Of a stretch of DNA of 64,000 nucleotides, positions 10,630 to 21,888 are shown piece by piece. The notes beneath the pieces are model-generated. The model was not told the origin of the DNA and searched no databases. It saw only the letters and a list, made by a program, of their open reading frames with translations. Both the position numbers and the translations under genes were made by a program. Position 1 is the stretch's first letter. Each line of letters opens with the position of its first letter. The stretch is from Tipula vernalis. Lineage: Eukaryota; Arthropoda; Insecta; Diptera; Tipulidae. Location: the NCBI GenBank assembly GCA_958295665.1, contig OY282559.1, positions 133,961,241 to 134,025,240 on the forward strand, given 5' to 3'.

Positions 10630-12230
10630 AGTGTAACTAAAATTTAGTTGCTCAGAATTATCACATTAAATTGTGCACACAGAACTTTATTCTGTTTCAT
10701 CTGGTCTCTTCTTAATGAGGGCGATTAAATTATATTGAAGGATTAAAACCGTAAACAAATGTAGAGAGTTTAAAAATCGTTCTCATCTAGGATCAATCCA
10801 TCGATAGAACGATGAAATGTATGAAAATAAAATGGGTTTTAATGTAGGCTTGATCTAGACGCTGAGGTAAAAAAAAGCAAGTTTGAGTCATTTTAGAGTC
10901 CATTCTGTTTCGTGCATTTCTTATTGCTTCAACAGTTTCGCCATCGCGGTTTCGTGTTATTTTCCTTCTTTCTTAGTTAGCATTGAAGTTTCCGTTTTTT
11001 ATTCAAAATGATTTAGCATAGATTGGGACGAGAAAACCAGGTGAAAATGAACGGACGTCATTTTGTTTGAACCATAAAAATTACAAGAAATTCACAATAC
11101 AAAATGTGATTTGCTTTTGGCGTCATTCGATCTTCGATATACATACAAGAAAAATCAAAATATAAAATTCAACATTCATACATGTTAAAATAAATGTTTA
11201 ACGGGTTCATAGCTCACTGCTGCACACTTGAGCTAAGATATGCGAGCTATGTTTTTCTGTTTTGAGCCATGCAAACCAACTTAGCCCGAGTTGTCTTTGC
11301 CTGGCTATGTCAGCAATATCACTTAGCGATAGTTAGTTTCTCGCTTAGCTTAGCTGAAATGTGCAACGGGCGGGCATTAGCATCTCATATTTATTTGTGA
11401 AAATTTGAGATACATATTCAATTTTAGTATGGAAATTTTCAAATTTTTGAATTTTTAGAACAACAAATTTAGTACTTAGTTCAAATATCGAATTAAAATC
11501 TAAAATTTCTTTCTTTACCTTGGAATTATAATTTTAGAACTGTAGCTGTATGAAAATTTCAACTATTTCGTTTCGAAAGTTTATAATTTTAGGCTTAAAA
11601 TCCGTAATTTTTAGAACGGGACGTCTAGCTAAATCTTTAATTAAAAAGTAACAACTAAATTGTTTTTTTATGAGCATCTACAACAGCCATTTAAACAAAC
11701 CTATATTTAAGAGTAAACAAAATGTTTAGAATATTATACTTTCATTTCGAGTAAAATTTGAAAGCAACATTTTAATTTATTTCAATTTGATAATCATATT
11801 CATCACACTATGTTGAGATCTTTTCGACTAAAAATTTACATACCTTTAATTTACATATTTTTCAATTAAAAATTCGAATAATACTTTTCGTTTTTAAACA
11901 GTTTTGAAATTAATCGATGAAATATTGATAATATCGATATGATTTAGAAAATGATAGATACGATTACGGTTGAGTTTGACAATGCCGACCCTTCAAATGT
12001 GCAACAAAATTTAAAGATGATGCTTAAGTCTTATTAATCTTGGCTCAAATGATATTGTATTGCATAGTACCTACATTATCGTTATAATTATTTCGGATTT
12101 TTGGGATTACTCGTAGCTCTAAACTTTTTAGAAGATTAGCTGGACATAAATCTCGAAGATGAAAAAAGTTTTTAATTTTAGTTACATGCGACAAAATATT
12201 CAATTTCGAATCAACATTTCTCATTTTTAA
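10630..12230. other. AT-rich stretch, no gene; holds a small MITE
   Basis: Part of the LTR whose edge lies at 10508 may occupy the first few hundred bases. Nothing else is recognised apart from the inverted-repeat element at 11220-11366. Confidence 0.4.
11220..11366. mobile_element. Small inverted-repeat element (MITE candidate)
   Basis: The left end TTGAGCTAAG-containing arm (from 11220, CTGCACACTTGAGCTAAG) matches the complement of the right end (TTGCACATTTCAGCTAAG, reading from 11366). Several AGCTAAG/CTTAGC words fill the interior. It is about 147 bp and has no coding capacity. Its design resembles the Harbinger subterminal TTATCA array further on, but the sequence differs. No target duplication is clear. 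Confidence 0.5.
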
Positions 12231-12600
12231 TTTTTATACAAATTATGAAAAGAATTTGACCAAGAACAGAGCCCTGTGGAACTTCATGTAAAATTTGTTA
12301 CTCCATTTCTTTGAAAACGAATGGATAGGCAGGATTCAAACCAGTTTAACACATAACCGCTTAAATTCAGCATGATACAATTTGTAACGAGGCATATTTT
12401 TTTTAAATTATGACTGTCATAAACCGAATTGAAAAGGTTTACTAAAGCATCCTCTGTACTGTGTTTTGCTCGAAACCCAAACTGTGAATCGCTAATAAAA
12501 CCCATTATATTGAGAAAGTTCAACATTCAACTTTTCACTAAGTTTTCTAATATTTTTGGAAAATCAGAAAGCAGAAAAATTGGATGGTCGTTAGACATAT
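12230..12600 (-). mobile_element. LINE reverse transcriptase fragment (Jockey/CR1-like)
   Basis: The minus-strand peptide GFISDSQFGFRAKHSTEDAL is the QFGFRxxHST block of LINE reverse transcriptases. After a deletion, LSGYVLNWFESCLSIRFQ follows. In another frame just downstream (12230-12290) VPQGSVLGQILFII gives the PQG block. A catalytic Asp segment is missing between them. This is a second, separate LINE scrap with no ORF1 or endonuclease. Confidence 0.75.
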
Positions 12601-13099
12601 ATCAGTGACTTAAATTAGATAAATGTTCCAAAGGTAATAAAAAAATGTTTCCACTAATCTTCACTAAGTTGTATATCACTGATTTGATTATTTTCGTGTG
12701 CATTTAGAAAAATTTACATCAACAGTTGCATTTGATAAATTCAATGATTAAATTTGCGTAAATGGTAAATCGTATAAATAAATCCAAAAATAAATCGTGG
12801 CCTGTTGCTTTGGAAAAGCAGCTCTCGAAAGTAAAAATTTCAATAATGCAGCATATAAACTGGTATTTCTGCATGTATTGATTTTATGTCTGGCTCTGAG
12901 ATTATTATGGTTTGTCACTGCTTAGCATAGGAATTTCACGTTTAATCTCATAAGAGAAACCCAATAAACAATTTTCTGAGATGCATCAGTTTAATATTGC
13001 TGAATTTTTCTTTCAGCTGGTACAACAAAGGCGCAATCTACATTACCGACAAATTTTTTACGTTAGCTAACGTTAAGCTATAGTTTACAGGATAAGCTA

Positions 13100-13650
13100 T
13101 AGAGCTATTATTCACCCGTGTTATTCACTGAATACTCACTAATTATTCAAAATCAGTAATTACTGATTATTCACCTATAATTGACTTACAACTCACTCAT
13201 TATAAATACATTATTCACGGATTGTTCCCTCTTTATTCACTAATGAATTCGATCATTATGCACTCGTTATTCAAGCATTATTCACTTAGTAGTCGGCCAT
13301 TATTAACTAGTGAATCGTCTTTATTCAGTGGATATTCACTCATTATTTAATAATTATTTACCGACAATTCGCTAAATACTTGCTCAGTATTCACTACTTA
13401 GTATTCATTAATTATTCACGTATTATTCACTCAATACAAACTGATTATTCACTAAATGAAAGAATTAACTCATTACTCACACATAATTGGCTCATTGATA
13501 AGTCATTATTCACTTATTATTCACTGAAAGATTACACGTCAGTGAATAATGAGGGTATTATCAGTCTATAATAAGTAAATAATTGGTGCATTATCAGTGA
13601 TTAATGAGTAGTAATGAGTGAAAAATAATGAGTAAATAATTATTCGTCTG
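13100..13650. repeat. Degenerate ATTCAC-type repeat field with inverted right end
   Basis: Some 30 variants of TTATTCACT(N)A at roughly 10-16 bp spacing fill 13107-13530 in plus orientation. At about 13540-13640 the motif turns over to GTGAATAATGAGT. This suggests a fold-back element built from a short motif rather than a simple microsatellite. No conserved coding frame is present; the open frame at 13380-13571 is a by-product of the repeat. Confidence 0.65.
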
Positions 13651-14466
13651 TTCTTATTTTGCTTTTACAAATACCAATAGAGAGCTGATTTTATAATATG
13701 TTTGAAGGGAAAAGTCACCTCAGCTTTTTTCTGGTGCATGTCAGCTCTCTAACATTGTGTAGAGTTAATTCGTTTGCCATTTGATTCGTGAAGACTTCTC
13801 CATATTCAGTTTGTCACAATTGACAAAACTTAAATACTAGTGTCACCCTACTTTATTTTTTTCAACAATCAAAATAACTGACCGCCTTCTGAAAAATAAT
13901 GCTCAAAACTCCTTTTTGTACGGTTTCATGAACAACTATTTCTTATTCTATTTTATTAAAGCGCCAACTTATTAAGACGGCTCTGAGATTAACCTAAATA
14001 ATGAAGAAATGATCCAATAATGGAAAATAATCACATTTCTATTGATGGAAAAGGTTTAGTACCGGTGAAAAATGAACATGATCTCAAGATCAACAGGGAT
14101 TTCGATCTAGTTCAAGGAGAATAGATTGTCTAACTAAGGAGATCTCGCGAATTTATTGTGTATTGTTAGATACTTTTACATATAGAAGTTAGTGTGTTTT
14201 AATTTCCTCATGATTGAATCTGCCGTGCTTTCCTCAGTGAATGGGACGGTGTTGGAGGTCGAACGTTCTGGACTCTCTATGGCTAACGTCTCCATTTCTT
14301 TTGATGATTAAAACGGTTGACTTGAATAGTTTTGTTACTGTCTGAAGAAAATTGTGTTTTCATTTTGTATAAACCCATAAATTTTGTATGTTGTTTTCCG
14401 ATAGGGTTCAAATTTATTGGAATCAACAAGTAAAGATTTAAACTCGTCGTCCACGCTATAACAAGC

Positions 14467-14649
14467 CTATTTGCTAACATCGAACTGTGTGTCTAGGCCA
14501 CACAGATCAAAATAATAGCTTTTCATCGTAAACTGTCGATAGAGTATGCCGGGAGTTGTCTGTTTGGATGGAACAAGGAAATAAGTGGGTTTTTGATCCG
14601 ACAATAACTGAAATTTGCATCCTTGCAAGTATTGATTAAATTTGGTCAC
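14467..14649 (-). pseudogene. Gypsy E RNase H fragment
   Basis: TKFNQYLQGCKFQLLSDQKP corresponds to the KFHxYLxGRxFxxxTDHKP block of gypsy RNase H, with His of the TDH motif changed to Gln (SDQKP). ILYRQFTMKSYYFDLCGLD follows where family members have a conserved Arg-x-Gln-Arg-Trp region. The loss of the TDH residues and the many substitutions show a long-decayed copy. Confidence 0.65.
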
Positions 14650-14849
14650 TCCGCATAAATAATTGAAAGGGCGCCCCTCACAATTCGTTCAAGAGTTTTT
14701 GAAGCAAAAGCGATCGGGTGCTCCGAACCATTTGGGTATCAGTGGAATAGAAAGGCTACAATACCATATCTGATGCATCCATAGCTAGGATGATCGGATA
14801 ATTTTTCCGTTTAATCTGTGTTAAATGATTCCTCTTGCTGTTTCGCCCA

Positions 14850-15158
14850 TTAAAATTTGCAATTGTTCACTCTTAGCTGATGCGGATTGATGATGTGTTG
14901 TTCATATTCAATATTAGATTTAGTGAACTCATTGATGACATCGTCGAGATACACTGCACAAAACTCGATGTCAACAGTTAGCTGTTCCATTAGTCTTTGG
15001 AAAATACCTGGTGTACTTGAAATATCGCATGGCAATCGTTGGTTTTGATATAATCCGAACGGAATATTAACTGCCATACGATTTTGGTGAAGTAGTTTGC
15101 AGTTTGCTTTGTGTAGCAAATGGTGAGACTCGAGTTTTGAAATATTTTGGTACTGCAT
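14850..15158 (-). pseudogene. Gypsy E reverse transcriptase palm
   Basis: NIPFGLYQNQRLPCDISSTP and GIFQRLMEQL match the conserved palm entry of K02A2.6-like reverse transcriptases. DIEFCAVYLDDVI gives the YLDD active site. The preceding 38 residues come from the N-terminal leader, so the fingers region between them is deleted. The C-terminal end (VNNCKF) matches the usual KKCKF block, which normally precedes VxYLGH. Confidence 0.8.
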
Positions 15159-15159
15159 C

Positions 15160-15540
15160 CGGTTTGAGATTTATATCCGCTTTGGTTGATGTACAGTGTC
15201 CCATGATTTCAGAATTAAATTATTTATGGCACCTTTTACAAACATCTACACTCTGGGTTTTAAAATAAAAACACAAATTTAAGTCTTTGAACCAATCTCT
15301 AGTCCCATAACTGTGACATCCAAAGTACTCTTAATTGGAATGTTGTTCCGCCCCATATGCTTGCTATTTTTTTAGGATGAGCTGCATTTTGGTAACCCCA
15401 TATGTCCATAAGTTGTAAGCCCTATCATTGAACAAGTGGCTCTGGTGTCTATTTGAAAAGAAATTGGATGTCCGTTTAATTTTAGTCCAATCCAAATATT
15501 ACTGAAAGGGCAATAGTCCGCTAGTGTATTATCACTATTT
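15160..15540 (-). pseudogene. Gypsy E protease and pol leader
   Basis: One frame reads WIGLKLNGHPISFQIDTRAT with CSMIG after it. This is a retropepsin active-site region in which DTGA has become DTRA, so the protease would be inactive. About 250 bases further on, KADINLKPDAVPKYFKTRVS is the leader that precedes reverse transcriptase in this gypsy group. Frameshifts separate the two parts. Confidence 0.65.
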
Positions 15541-15969
15541 GAAAAAACATGTCTTGAATGATTGGAATCTCGTCTTCGTGGCGATAATGAGCTGTCTCGA
15601 GATTTTGAGCTTCTGCGGCATTATGAATAAGAAGATTTATTTTTTTATTTGGTTACTAAAATTTGGGAACGCCCCTTTTTGAGCATGAGCTCATTCGTAA
15701 AAAGGCGTCAATGTACAAAAATATTTAACCAACATATACACAGTTACAGAAATGTTACAAGAAAGGCAAGCATCATAGCAAAGTAACATCATAACTTCTG
15801 CGCGTAATTCATACATAGGAGTTCCTTTCAATCTTTATTAACTTCTACTTCTTCTTTGCTATAGAGAGTTACTCGCTATATCTGATAATTACCGGCTATT
15901 TTGTATTTAAAACTTCCAAATGCTTGACAGGTTTCTATAGTTGGGGCATTAAACAAGAAGATGAACCTG

Positions 15970-16200
15970 GGCCCTATTGCACCAACTACTTATCACTTAT
16001 TACTTATCAACTTATCATAAGTTAGTTTTTTTGATAATGATAAGTGATAAGTGTTTCACCAAAAATAACAAAATCTCACTCACTTATCAATTTGAAAACT
16101 TATCAAATTTTGATAATGATAAGTGATAAGCGTTGCACATCAGACTGTCTATAACTTATCAATTGATGAATTATCAAATTTTTATGATAAGTTGTAATGA
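15970..16200. repeat. Harbinger left terminal and subterminal repeats
   Basis: Contains the perfect terminal inverted repeat followed by many TGATAAGTGATAAG-type words in both orientations. Each contains a GATA core. Confidence 0.9.
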
Positions 16201-16599
16201 TCTATACAAAAATACTATACATGTGATAGTGTTTGCAAAATAATATGCTTTCCGCACATTTTATATGTTAAACAATGGTTGTGCAAATATAGGTAATATG
16301 GCAAAACAATTAAAAAATTGTTATTCTGTCATTTAATAACAACAACAATTTTACATGTATATAATAATACATGAAGACCTTCCTTTCTCAATTGAGAGTT
16401 CTTATTTCAGTGTTTAGAATCAATTGTAAAACTTTTCTTTTGTTGCTTTTAAAATAAATTCTCTTTTCTAACTGTAAATAATTTTTCAGCAGTACTTAAA
16501 CGTAAACAATTTATTTTCATAACAAATGAATTAAGAGAATTTCTATTAACAAATAAATGAATTTAACTACATTATACAAAAATTGTAATTCTCAATGAT

Positions 16600-17233
16600 T
16601 TTCCACTATTCGTCTCGTCCGCTTATGAGCACGATTAAATCTTTGCTCTATTGCATCATCCGGATTTCTTCGCATTGGTGGGAAAAGCTAATCTATAAGG
16701 GGAAGCACTGTCACCCAAAATCACAGCACCGGGAAACGGGCAAAAACAAGACTCAAAATTGCTAAATAGCCTTGTATCTCCATTGTACTCTGGAGTCATG
16801 GACACTACCTGGCCAATAAGAATTTACTGCATAAAAGCTGCGGTCTGGGTCACAAACCATCATTGCATTCAGTGAATGTTTTCCATGTCGATTCGCAAGG
16901 TGTTCTTCATTGACCGTAGGTGCATCTATATTAATCATTGTTCCATCGAAGCAACCAGCTACCTGAGGGTAACCATCCATCTGAATAAACTTCTATCCTG
17001 GATATTCCTAACTAACGCAGTGTTGTTAGTAGCTGCTATAGAGGAGTCAATGCGCAGTTTCGGTCGCTTCCATGGTGCAAATTTACTCCGATTTTTAATA
17101 ATACGTGCTCAATTTGTTCATGTGACAAACGATGTTTTATCACTTGCGAGTCCAGAGAATATTTGGTTCTGGCTTTCACTACACGATTCCTTCTTTCGTT
17201 TTCATCCTCGAATAATCTTTCGAACCGACGCAT
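16600..17233 (-). pseudogene. PIF/Harbinger transposase (HARBI1-like), broken
   Basis: The start lies at 17233: MRRFERLFEDENERRNRVVK, then SHEQIEHVLLKIG and CALTPLQQLLTTLR, the N-terminal helical region of HARBI1-like transposases. After a deletion and frameshifts the catalytic region appears at 16762-16980. PQVAGCFDGTMINIDAP carries the first Asp, and YWPGSVHDSRV the second. Near 16600-16680, RRNPDDAIEQRFNRAHKRTR with RIVEN is the block carrying the catalytic Glu. It would cut and paste the element, but the frame breaks and missing middle make this copy inactive. No partner Myb-like ORF was recognised. Confidence 0.85.
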
Positions 17234-17689
17234 TTATTTATAAAAATTATTTTTCATTTAATAAATTTCTGTTTTTGTTCACTAAAGTTGATACAATACC
17301 TATATTTGATAGTTTTATATTAATTTTAAAATATCGAAAAACAACTGTCTCACCTCTATGATTAATCGAACAGAATGAAATTGTTCTAACTTTGACTTAA
17401 TATTATAACTTATTAGAATACAATAAGATAGCGGTATAAATTTTGAAATTAGAGTTATTATACACTTAAAAACACATTGTTACATGTATTGTCATTAATT
17501 ATCATTTATAATCATTTGAATAATAAATAATTTTATTGAAAAATGTGTTTGTATTCTTTAAATTGAACAAAATATTTTAGTTAATTATTTAAATCTCTTT
17601 TAATTGAACAAAAGTTCTCATCTTACAATAACAGCAAAAAAAAAAACGTTTTTAACATACTTCCGTCATACCACTACAATTTGTAGCTC

Positions 17690-18011
17690 TTATCAATTTT
17701 TTTGAGTAGCGAAATTTTTCTTATTGATATATTGGATAAGTTATCATTAAAGTAGTTGATTATTGATAAGTTAAAACTTTTGGTGCAACAGAATTACGAA
17801 AAAATTATCAAAAATCTCAAACTTATCAAAATATTACTTATCATTTATTATTTCGCAAATTGGTGCAACTTAATTTTGATAAGTGAGTGCTTATCACTTA
17901 TTATAACTCAATTAAATACTTATCAAATTTCAATTTGGTACAATAGAAAATTATCAAAAATTATGATAAGTTGATAAGTAATAAGTGATAAGTAGTTGGT
18001 GCAATAGGGCC
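17690..18011. repeat. Harbinger right terminal and subterminal repeats
   Basis: Mirror image of the left end: ACTTATCA and TGATAAGT words lead into the terminal repeat ending GTTGGTGCAATAGGGCC. Confidence 0.9.
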
Positions 18012-18014
18012 CTG

Positions 18015-18420
18015 GATGTGATTGACCACGTTGTCGATTCTGACTATAATTTCGATTTGGCTTACCTAAATTTAAAAACTCGCACTATATTCTTATTTAA
18101 TTCATTATTAATTAATTTTTTGTTCATATAAGTATTTTGATAGTAAAATCAATTAGTTTTCATATTCGGACTCTTCTAATAAGTCATCTGGTAAAGTATC
18201 TGTTTCCAAATTTTTGTAAAAGTTATGGAACTAATGGTAGCATATCCAGTAAGACTTGCTTCTTTTTCTCGCTAATTTTTACCGTGGAATCATAACACAA
18301 TTTTAGATCGTTGCGTGAAACTGAGCTAATGTCTCGCCGTTGAATATTTAAAACCTTAAAGTTCGATTTTCGGTGTAAAGTTTCGCCTCTGTTTAAAACT
18401 TGTTATATTTGATGATTATT
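18015..18420 (-). pseudogene. Gypsy E gag remnant, upstream side of the Harbinger insertion
   Basis: Minus-strand frames give GKPNRNYSQNRQRGQS next to the insertion point. Further away they give RNDLKLCYDSTVKISEKKKQ. These read like a basic gag C-terminus and a gag helical region. They are weakly conserved and interrupted, and the assignment leans on position upstream of the protease. Confidence 0.4.
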
Positions 18421-18686
18421 AAGATTACCACTGGTGGGGTCTTAATATTCTCGAGAATGAAACACACACCAATGAAGGTAAATTTATTCTGAACTTTATC
18501 TTTCATTTGCTTGTCTTTTTATACAAAATTTATTACATTATACAAAGAAACAATAAAAGTATAACGTCTAGTAGGCATTTAAAATTGACTTTGCCGGAAA
18601 AAGGTGTTGTGTGACACAAGACAAATAAAGAAAAAATTATTTAATGCATAAATTTGTTAAATGAACTGTTGTATGATTCATGTTAT

Positions 18687-19440
18687 TTAATGACTTGGTA
18701 TCGTATCCATGTCACTTCTTGCCAGAGAAAACGCATATAAAAACCATAAACTAACCTTCTGTGTTATTTTCCTCCACGTAAACTTTTCTTTTACTAAGCT
18801 CGAAAAATTATAAATACTATTCCTTGTAATTTCTGTTACGTGGTATTTGGATTTTACGGATCTAATGAAATTATACCAATCACGAGGATGGTGAATTGTG
18901 GCAGTTGTTTTCTTTTTTTTCCTTCCGATTAGTGCATGTACCGTATCGCACTCCATAAGCATGTGCCTCGGCACTAAAAATGTATGATCAATAAACTCTA
19001 AATTCGACAGCGTTTGAATTAAGACTTGAAACATCGCTGCCAAAAACGAGTTCATGTTTTAGAAAACTACATGCGAAACTTCGGGTGGCAATAAGTTTAA
19101 AAGATGTTCTAGTAAACAAGAGGCAATTTCATTGCCTCCCCTATGTCCTTCAGCTTCATGCCAATCATATCGTAGACACTTTTTTGTTGAGCATCATGAA
19201 TCGTTAGGTTGAACGTCCAAAGTTAACTTTTATAAAAACTAATTGACGTGACGCATAGTCTGCCTGTTCAAAATGTTTCGTCTTTTCCATGGTTAATTTT
19301 AATTTGTCTTCCTCAATTTCAGAACACTTGATTTGCATTTCCAATAACTCGTACTTGTTGCAGACATCGAGTTGTGGCTTTTTAAATTTGAAATTAATGC
19401 TGTGTGCCTCAGAAAACTTTTCAAACTAAACTTTTGCGAG
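18687..19440 (-). pseudogene. Transposon-type gene, C-terminal part (DUF7869-like family)
   Basis: The frame resumes with KFKKPQLDVCNKYELLEMQI, where family members have a PxTDxC motif. It continues through DYASRQLVFIKV, a stop, then RYDWHEAEGHRGGNEIASCL. The last frame (18687-19055) holds FIDHTFLVPRHMLMECDTVH and HHPRDWYNFIRSVKSKY. The WHE...GRGGNEIASCL and ECDTVHA blocks are typical of the family. An expected D..GGQN block is absent. Stops and shifts show it is dead. It could also be a domesticated gene lost secondarily. Confidence 0.55.
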
Positions 19441-19863
19441 ACCCAGTAATTCATGCAATATTTAAATAGGTGTCACTAGGTTAAAAGTATTGAATTGTGC
19501 CCAACTAAACTTTTTAAATGACTTTCAAGTTTCATAAACAACTCAAAATATTGTAAAATTATAAATTTACCATGATATTACCACACATGTTATTTACAAA
19601 TGTTCTATTATATTATTATATCCGCAAACACTTAAAGAGTGTCTACTGATTCACTGCTGATCAAACTATTAAAAGTTTCAAATTTTCATTACCTTCGCAT
19701 AATTCCGTGTTTATGTGTTTCTATCTTGGCTGGCAATTGGACCGAGCTATAGGGTCACTAGTGTAAGTTACATTAAAATCAAGATATTCTGTGAGAACGA
19801 TTGTTCACAAAATTCTTGATATGTTTGTGAAGCTCGCACACAGTCTGCGTTACACAGTCAATG

Positions 19864-21022
19864 CAGGATGACTGACACGAAGTGTTACCAAAACAAAACG
19901 CCACAGAATTTTTATTTTTTGATGAATTTTATTGAATCAAAGTAAAAAATGTTTACAAATATTTAAATTTTCGAATTGCATTAGCAGTTTTCGATTTGGC
20001 CACCCTTAGCCGCGATTATGGCCTTCGAACGGCCGACAAAGCTATTGCTAAATACCCCAAACCGAGAAATCTAGCGGATTTACATCCGGTGAATTTGGTG
20101 GCCATAGGGCAGTGGAAATGAACCGCGGAACGTTGTTTCTCAGCCAATCTTGATTGATGCGCGCTTTATGACTCGGCGCCGAGTCGTGTTGAAATGTCCA
20201 GGCTCTGCGGCCGAAATGTTTTTGTGCCCAAGGCTTCAACGCTCCCTTCAACACATGATCCCGATAAATTTGAGCATTTATCTTGATACCACGGTCCAAA
20301 AACATCGGCGGCGCTTGATTTCGAGTGGCAATCCGTTGGTCCAAATTTTCAGTAGAACGGCCGGGCAAGTAAATCCGGTCGTTTTGCTTGTTCACATATT
20401 GCTCAATAACGAACGGTGACTCATCGGAGAAAACCAAATTCGGCAAATCGCCACTTTCGAGCAAGCGTAGCAACTCCTTTGCTCTTTCCACTCTAACTTT
20501 TTTTGAGCATCGGTGAGACCATGTGTTTTATGGAATTTCAAGGCCTTTAGTCCAAGATGATCTTTCAATATGTGCTGCATCCGTTCGAGCGAAATGTTCG
20601 CCTCACGAGCCATTTTTCTGCCGCTACTTCGTGGATTCCGAGCCAATTTGGCCTTCACCTTCCGGATGATATACGGCGATGTTGCAGTGCGTTTCGGTCC
20701 ACCACCATGGCGTTTTGCAATGCTGCCAGTATCGTTATAACGATTTATGGTGCGATACACAAACATTTTGTTCACATGCAGATGTTTTAACTGGTTAACA
20801 ATCTGCGGGTGTGATTTTACAGCCAAATATAGAGAAATCACACTATTACGCTTGAATTCCATTGCGGATAACTTTTTTTCTGAAAATTTCCCACTAAAAT
20901 GCTTCTGTACGCTTGTAAACAATGGAATAAACTGTCATTAGTGTAAATTTGAGCGCTCTGTCATCACTGGTTTGACAGCAATAACAGTCTGAAGTTGGTA
21001 ACACTTTTTGTCAGTCACCCTG
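19864..21022 (-). mobile_element. maT-type (DD37D) Tc1/mariner element with both ends
   Basis: Terminal inverted repeats of about 28 bp frame the element: CAGGATGACTGACACGAAGT at 19864, and on the complement of 21022 CAGGGTGACTGACAAAAAGT. Both continue with GTTACCAA. The right flank is TA and the left flank reads TG, consistent with a decayed TA target duplication. The interior is a minus-strand transposase. At 1159 bp it is slightly shorter than a full element because of internal deletions. It sits inside the split DUF7869-like gene. Confidence 0.9.
19970..20922 (-). pseudogene. maT transposase (DD37D), frameshifted and deleted
   Basis: The N-terminus at about 20860 (MEFKRNSVISLYLAVKSHPQ) is a paired-type helix-turn-helix, followed by RYNDTGSIAKRHGGGPKRTA. 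A frameshift near 20490 leads to the catalytic core. LVFSDESPFV holds the first Asp, FQHDSAPSHKARINQDW the second, and SPDVNPLDFSVWG the third. I count 37 residues between the second and third, which defines DD37D (maT). A stretch of about 15 residues is missing after NQAPPM, and about 35 residues between VWG and the C-terminal KAIIAAKGGQIENC. The enzyme is inactive. Confidence 0.92.
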
Positions 21023-21169
21023 TATATGAATCATAAACTTGATTACAGCATTAATTTAATGGCAGTATGCGACAGTTCTGGTAAATTTATTAATATTTGT
21101 GTGGATACCCGGGTTCTGTACATGACCAAAGAGTCCTATGGAATAGTCAATTTTATCGCAAACCAGGGA

Positions 21170-21610
21170 CGGATAATGTTATATAACGTTACCCGAATAA
21201 CGTTAAAAAACGTAAAAATTGCGAAGTTTTTCAAGAAAACGTAACCAAACCTATTAGGTAATGTTAGAACGTAACCGTAACCGATAACTTTATAAAATTT
21301 AGATATAACCAAATAAAATAACCTTATAAAAAATGTTTTTGCTGCTGGTGGAACACTAGAACTACCGGTCAAATGACAGATTGTACATTTATTGAATTCA
21401 CTTTTTTTCCTCATTCTTGAATCCTCATTTTGACTGGTCGGAAATTCTAGTGTTAAAACTTTACTAAAGCAAAGCTTAATAATTTATTAAACTTTAGATA
21501 ACGTTATTTGTTCTATAACGTTAAAAACATTAATTAATGCTAAATAACGTTACGTAACGTAACATATCACATTATTTAAGGTTAAATAACGTTATAACGT
21601 AATCAAAAAA
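21170..21610. repeat. AACGTTA-rich segment
   Basis: At least ten AACGTTA/TAACGTT words cluster at 21175-21240 and 21498-21605, with GTAACCGTAACC words between. The two clusters are roughly inverted relative to each other, which suggests a decayed fold-back element inserted in the DUF7869-like gene. The short open frames across it are not supported as genes. Confidence 0.5.
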
Positions 21611-21888
21611 AATTTGGAAATTTTTTCAATAACTTATCGAACTCTTAGGGTTTATTCTATTAGGTGACAGTGGATTGACAGTGAATTGACAATTTTTTAT
21701 TTTTATTTATATATTACATGTTTTAAACAGTACGTCTTACAAATTGAAAATTCATCAAAAAGTAAGCTCGTAAATTGACTTTTCATCTAGCATCTAGGAG
21801 GAAATAGCGAAAGCTTCAAAATTTGAAATCTTCTGAGGCCCTAATAGATTTAAAAATTTCTGTGTATTTGATTATGGAAACAGGATTT

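Larger units (their letters stand above)
15970..18011 (-). mobile_element. PIF/Harbinger DNA transposon with complete ends
   Basis: The ends are exact inverted repeats. The left begins GGCCCTATTGCACCAACTAC, and the right is its complement, matching for about 50 bp. The 3-bp sequence CTG flanks both sides (15967-15969 and 18012-18014), the target duplication size of PIF/Harbinger. Inside each end lie about 200-300 bp dense in TGATAAGT/ACTTATCA words. The interior carries a Harbinger transposase relic on the minus strand. The element is about 2.04 kb, lies in gypsy relic E and is therefore younger than it. Confidence 0.93.
14450..18420 (-). mobile_element. Ty3/gypsy relic E (K02A2.6-like), interrupted by a Harbinger element
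   Basis: From high to low coordinates on the minus strand: gag-like sequence (18015-18420), a 2.04-kb PIF/Harbinger insertion (15970-18011), more gag or linker (15540-15960), protease and start of reverse transcriptase (15160-15540), reverse transcriptase (14850-15158), and RNase H (14467-14649). The protein blocks resemble the gypsy elements often labelled K02A2.6-like. Integrase and LTRs were not found. Multiple stops and a deletion of the reverse transcriptase fingers make it long dead. Confidence 0.7.

Noticed and set aside
13380..13571. Ser/Ile/Asn-rich open frame
   Set aside because: It is a by-product of the ATTCAC repeat field.
21008..21244. Plus-strand frame next to the maT element
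   Set aside because: It begins inside the maT terminal repeat and runs into the AACGTTA segment; no motif.
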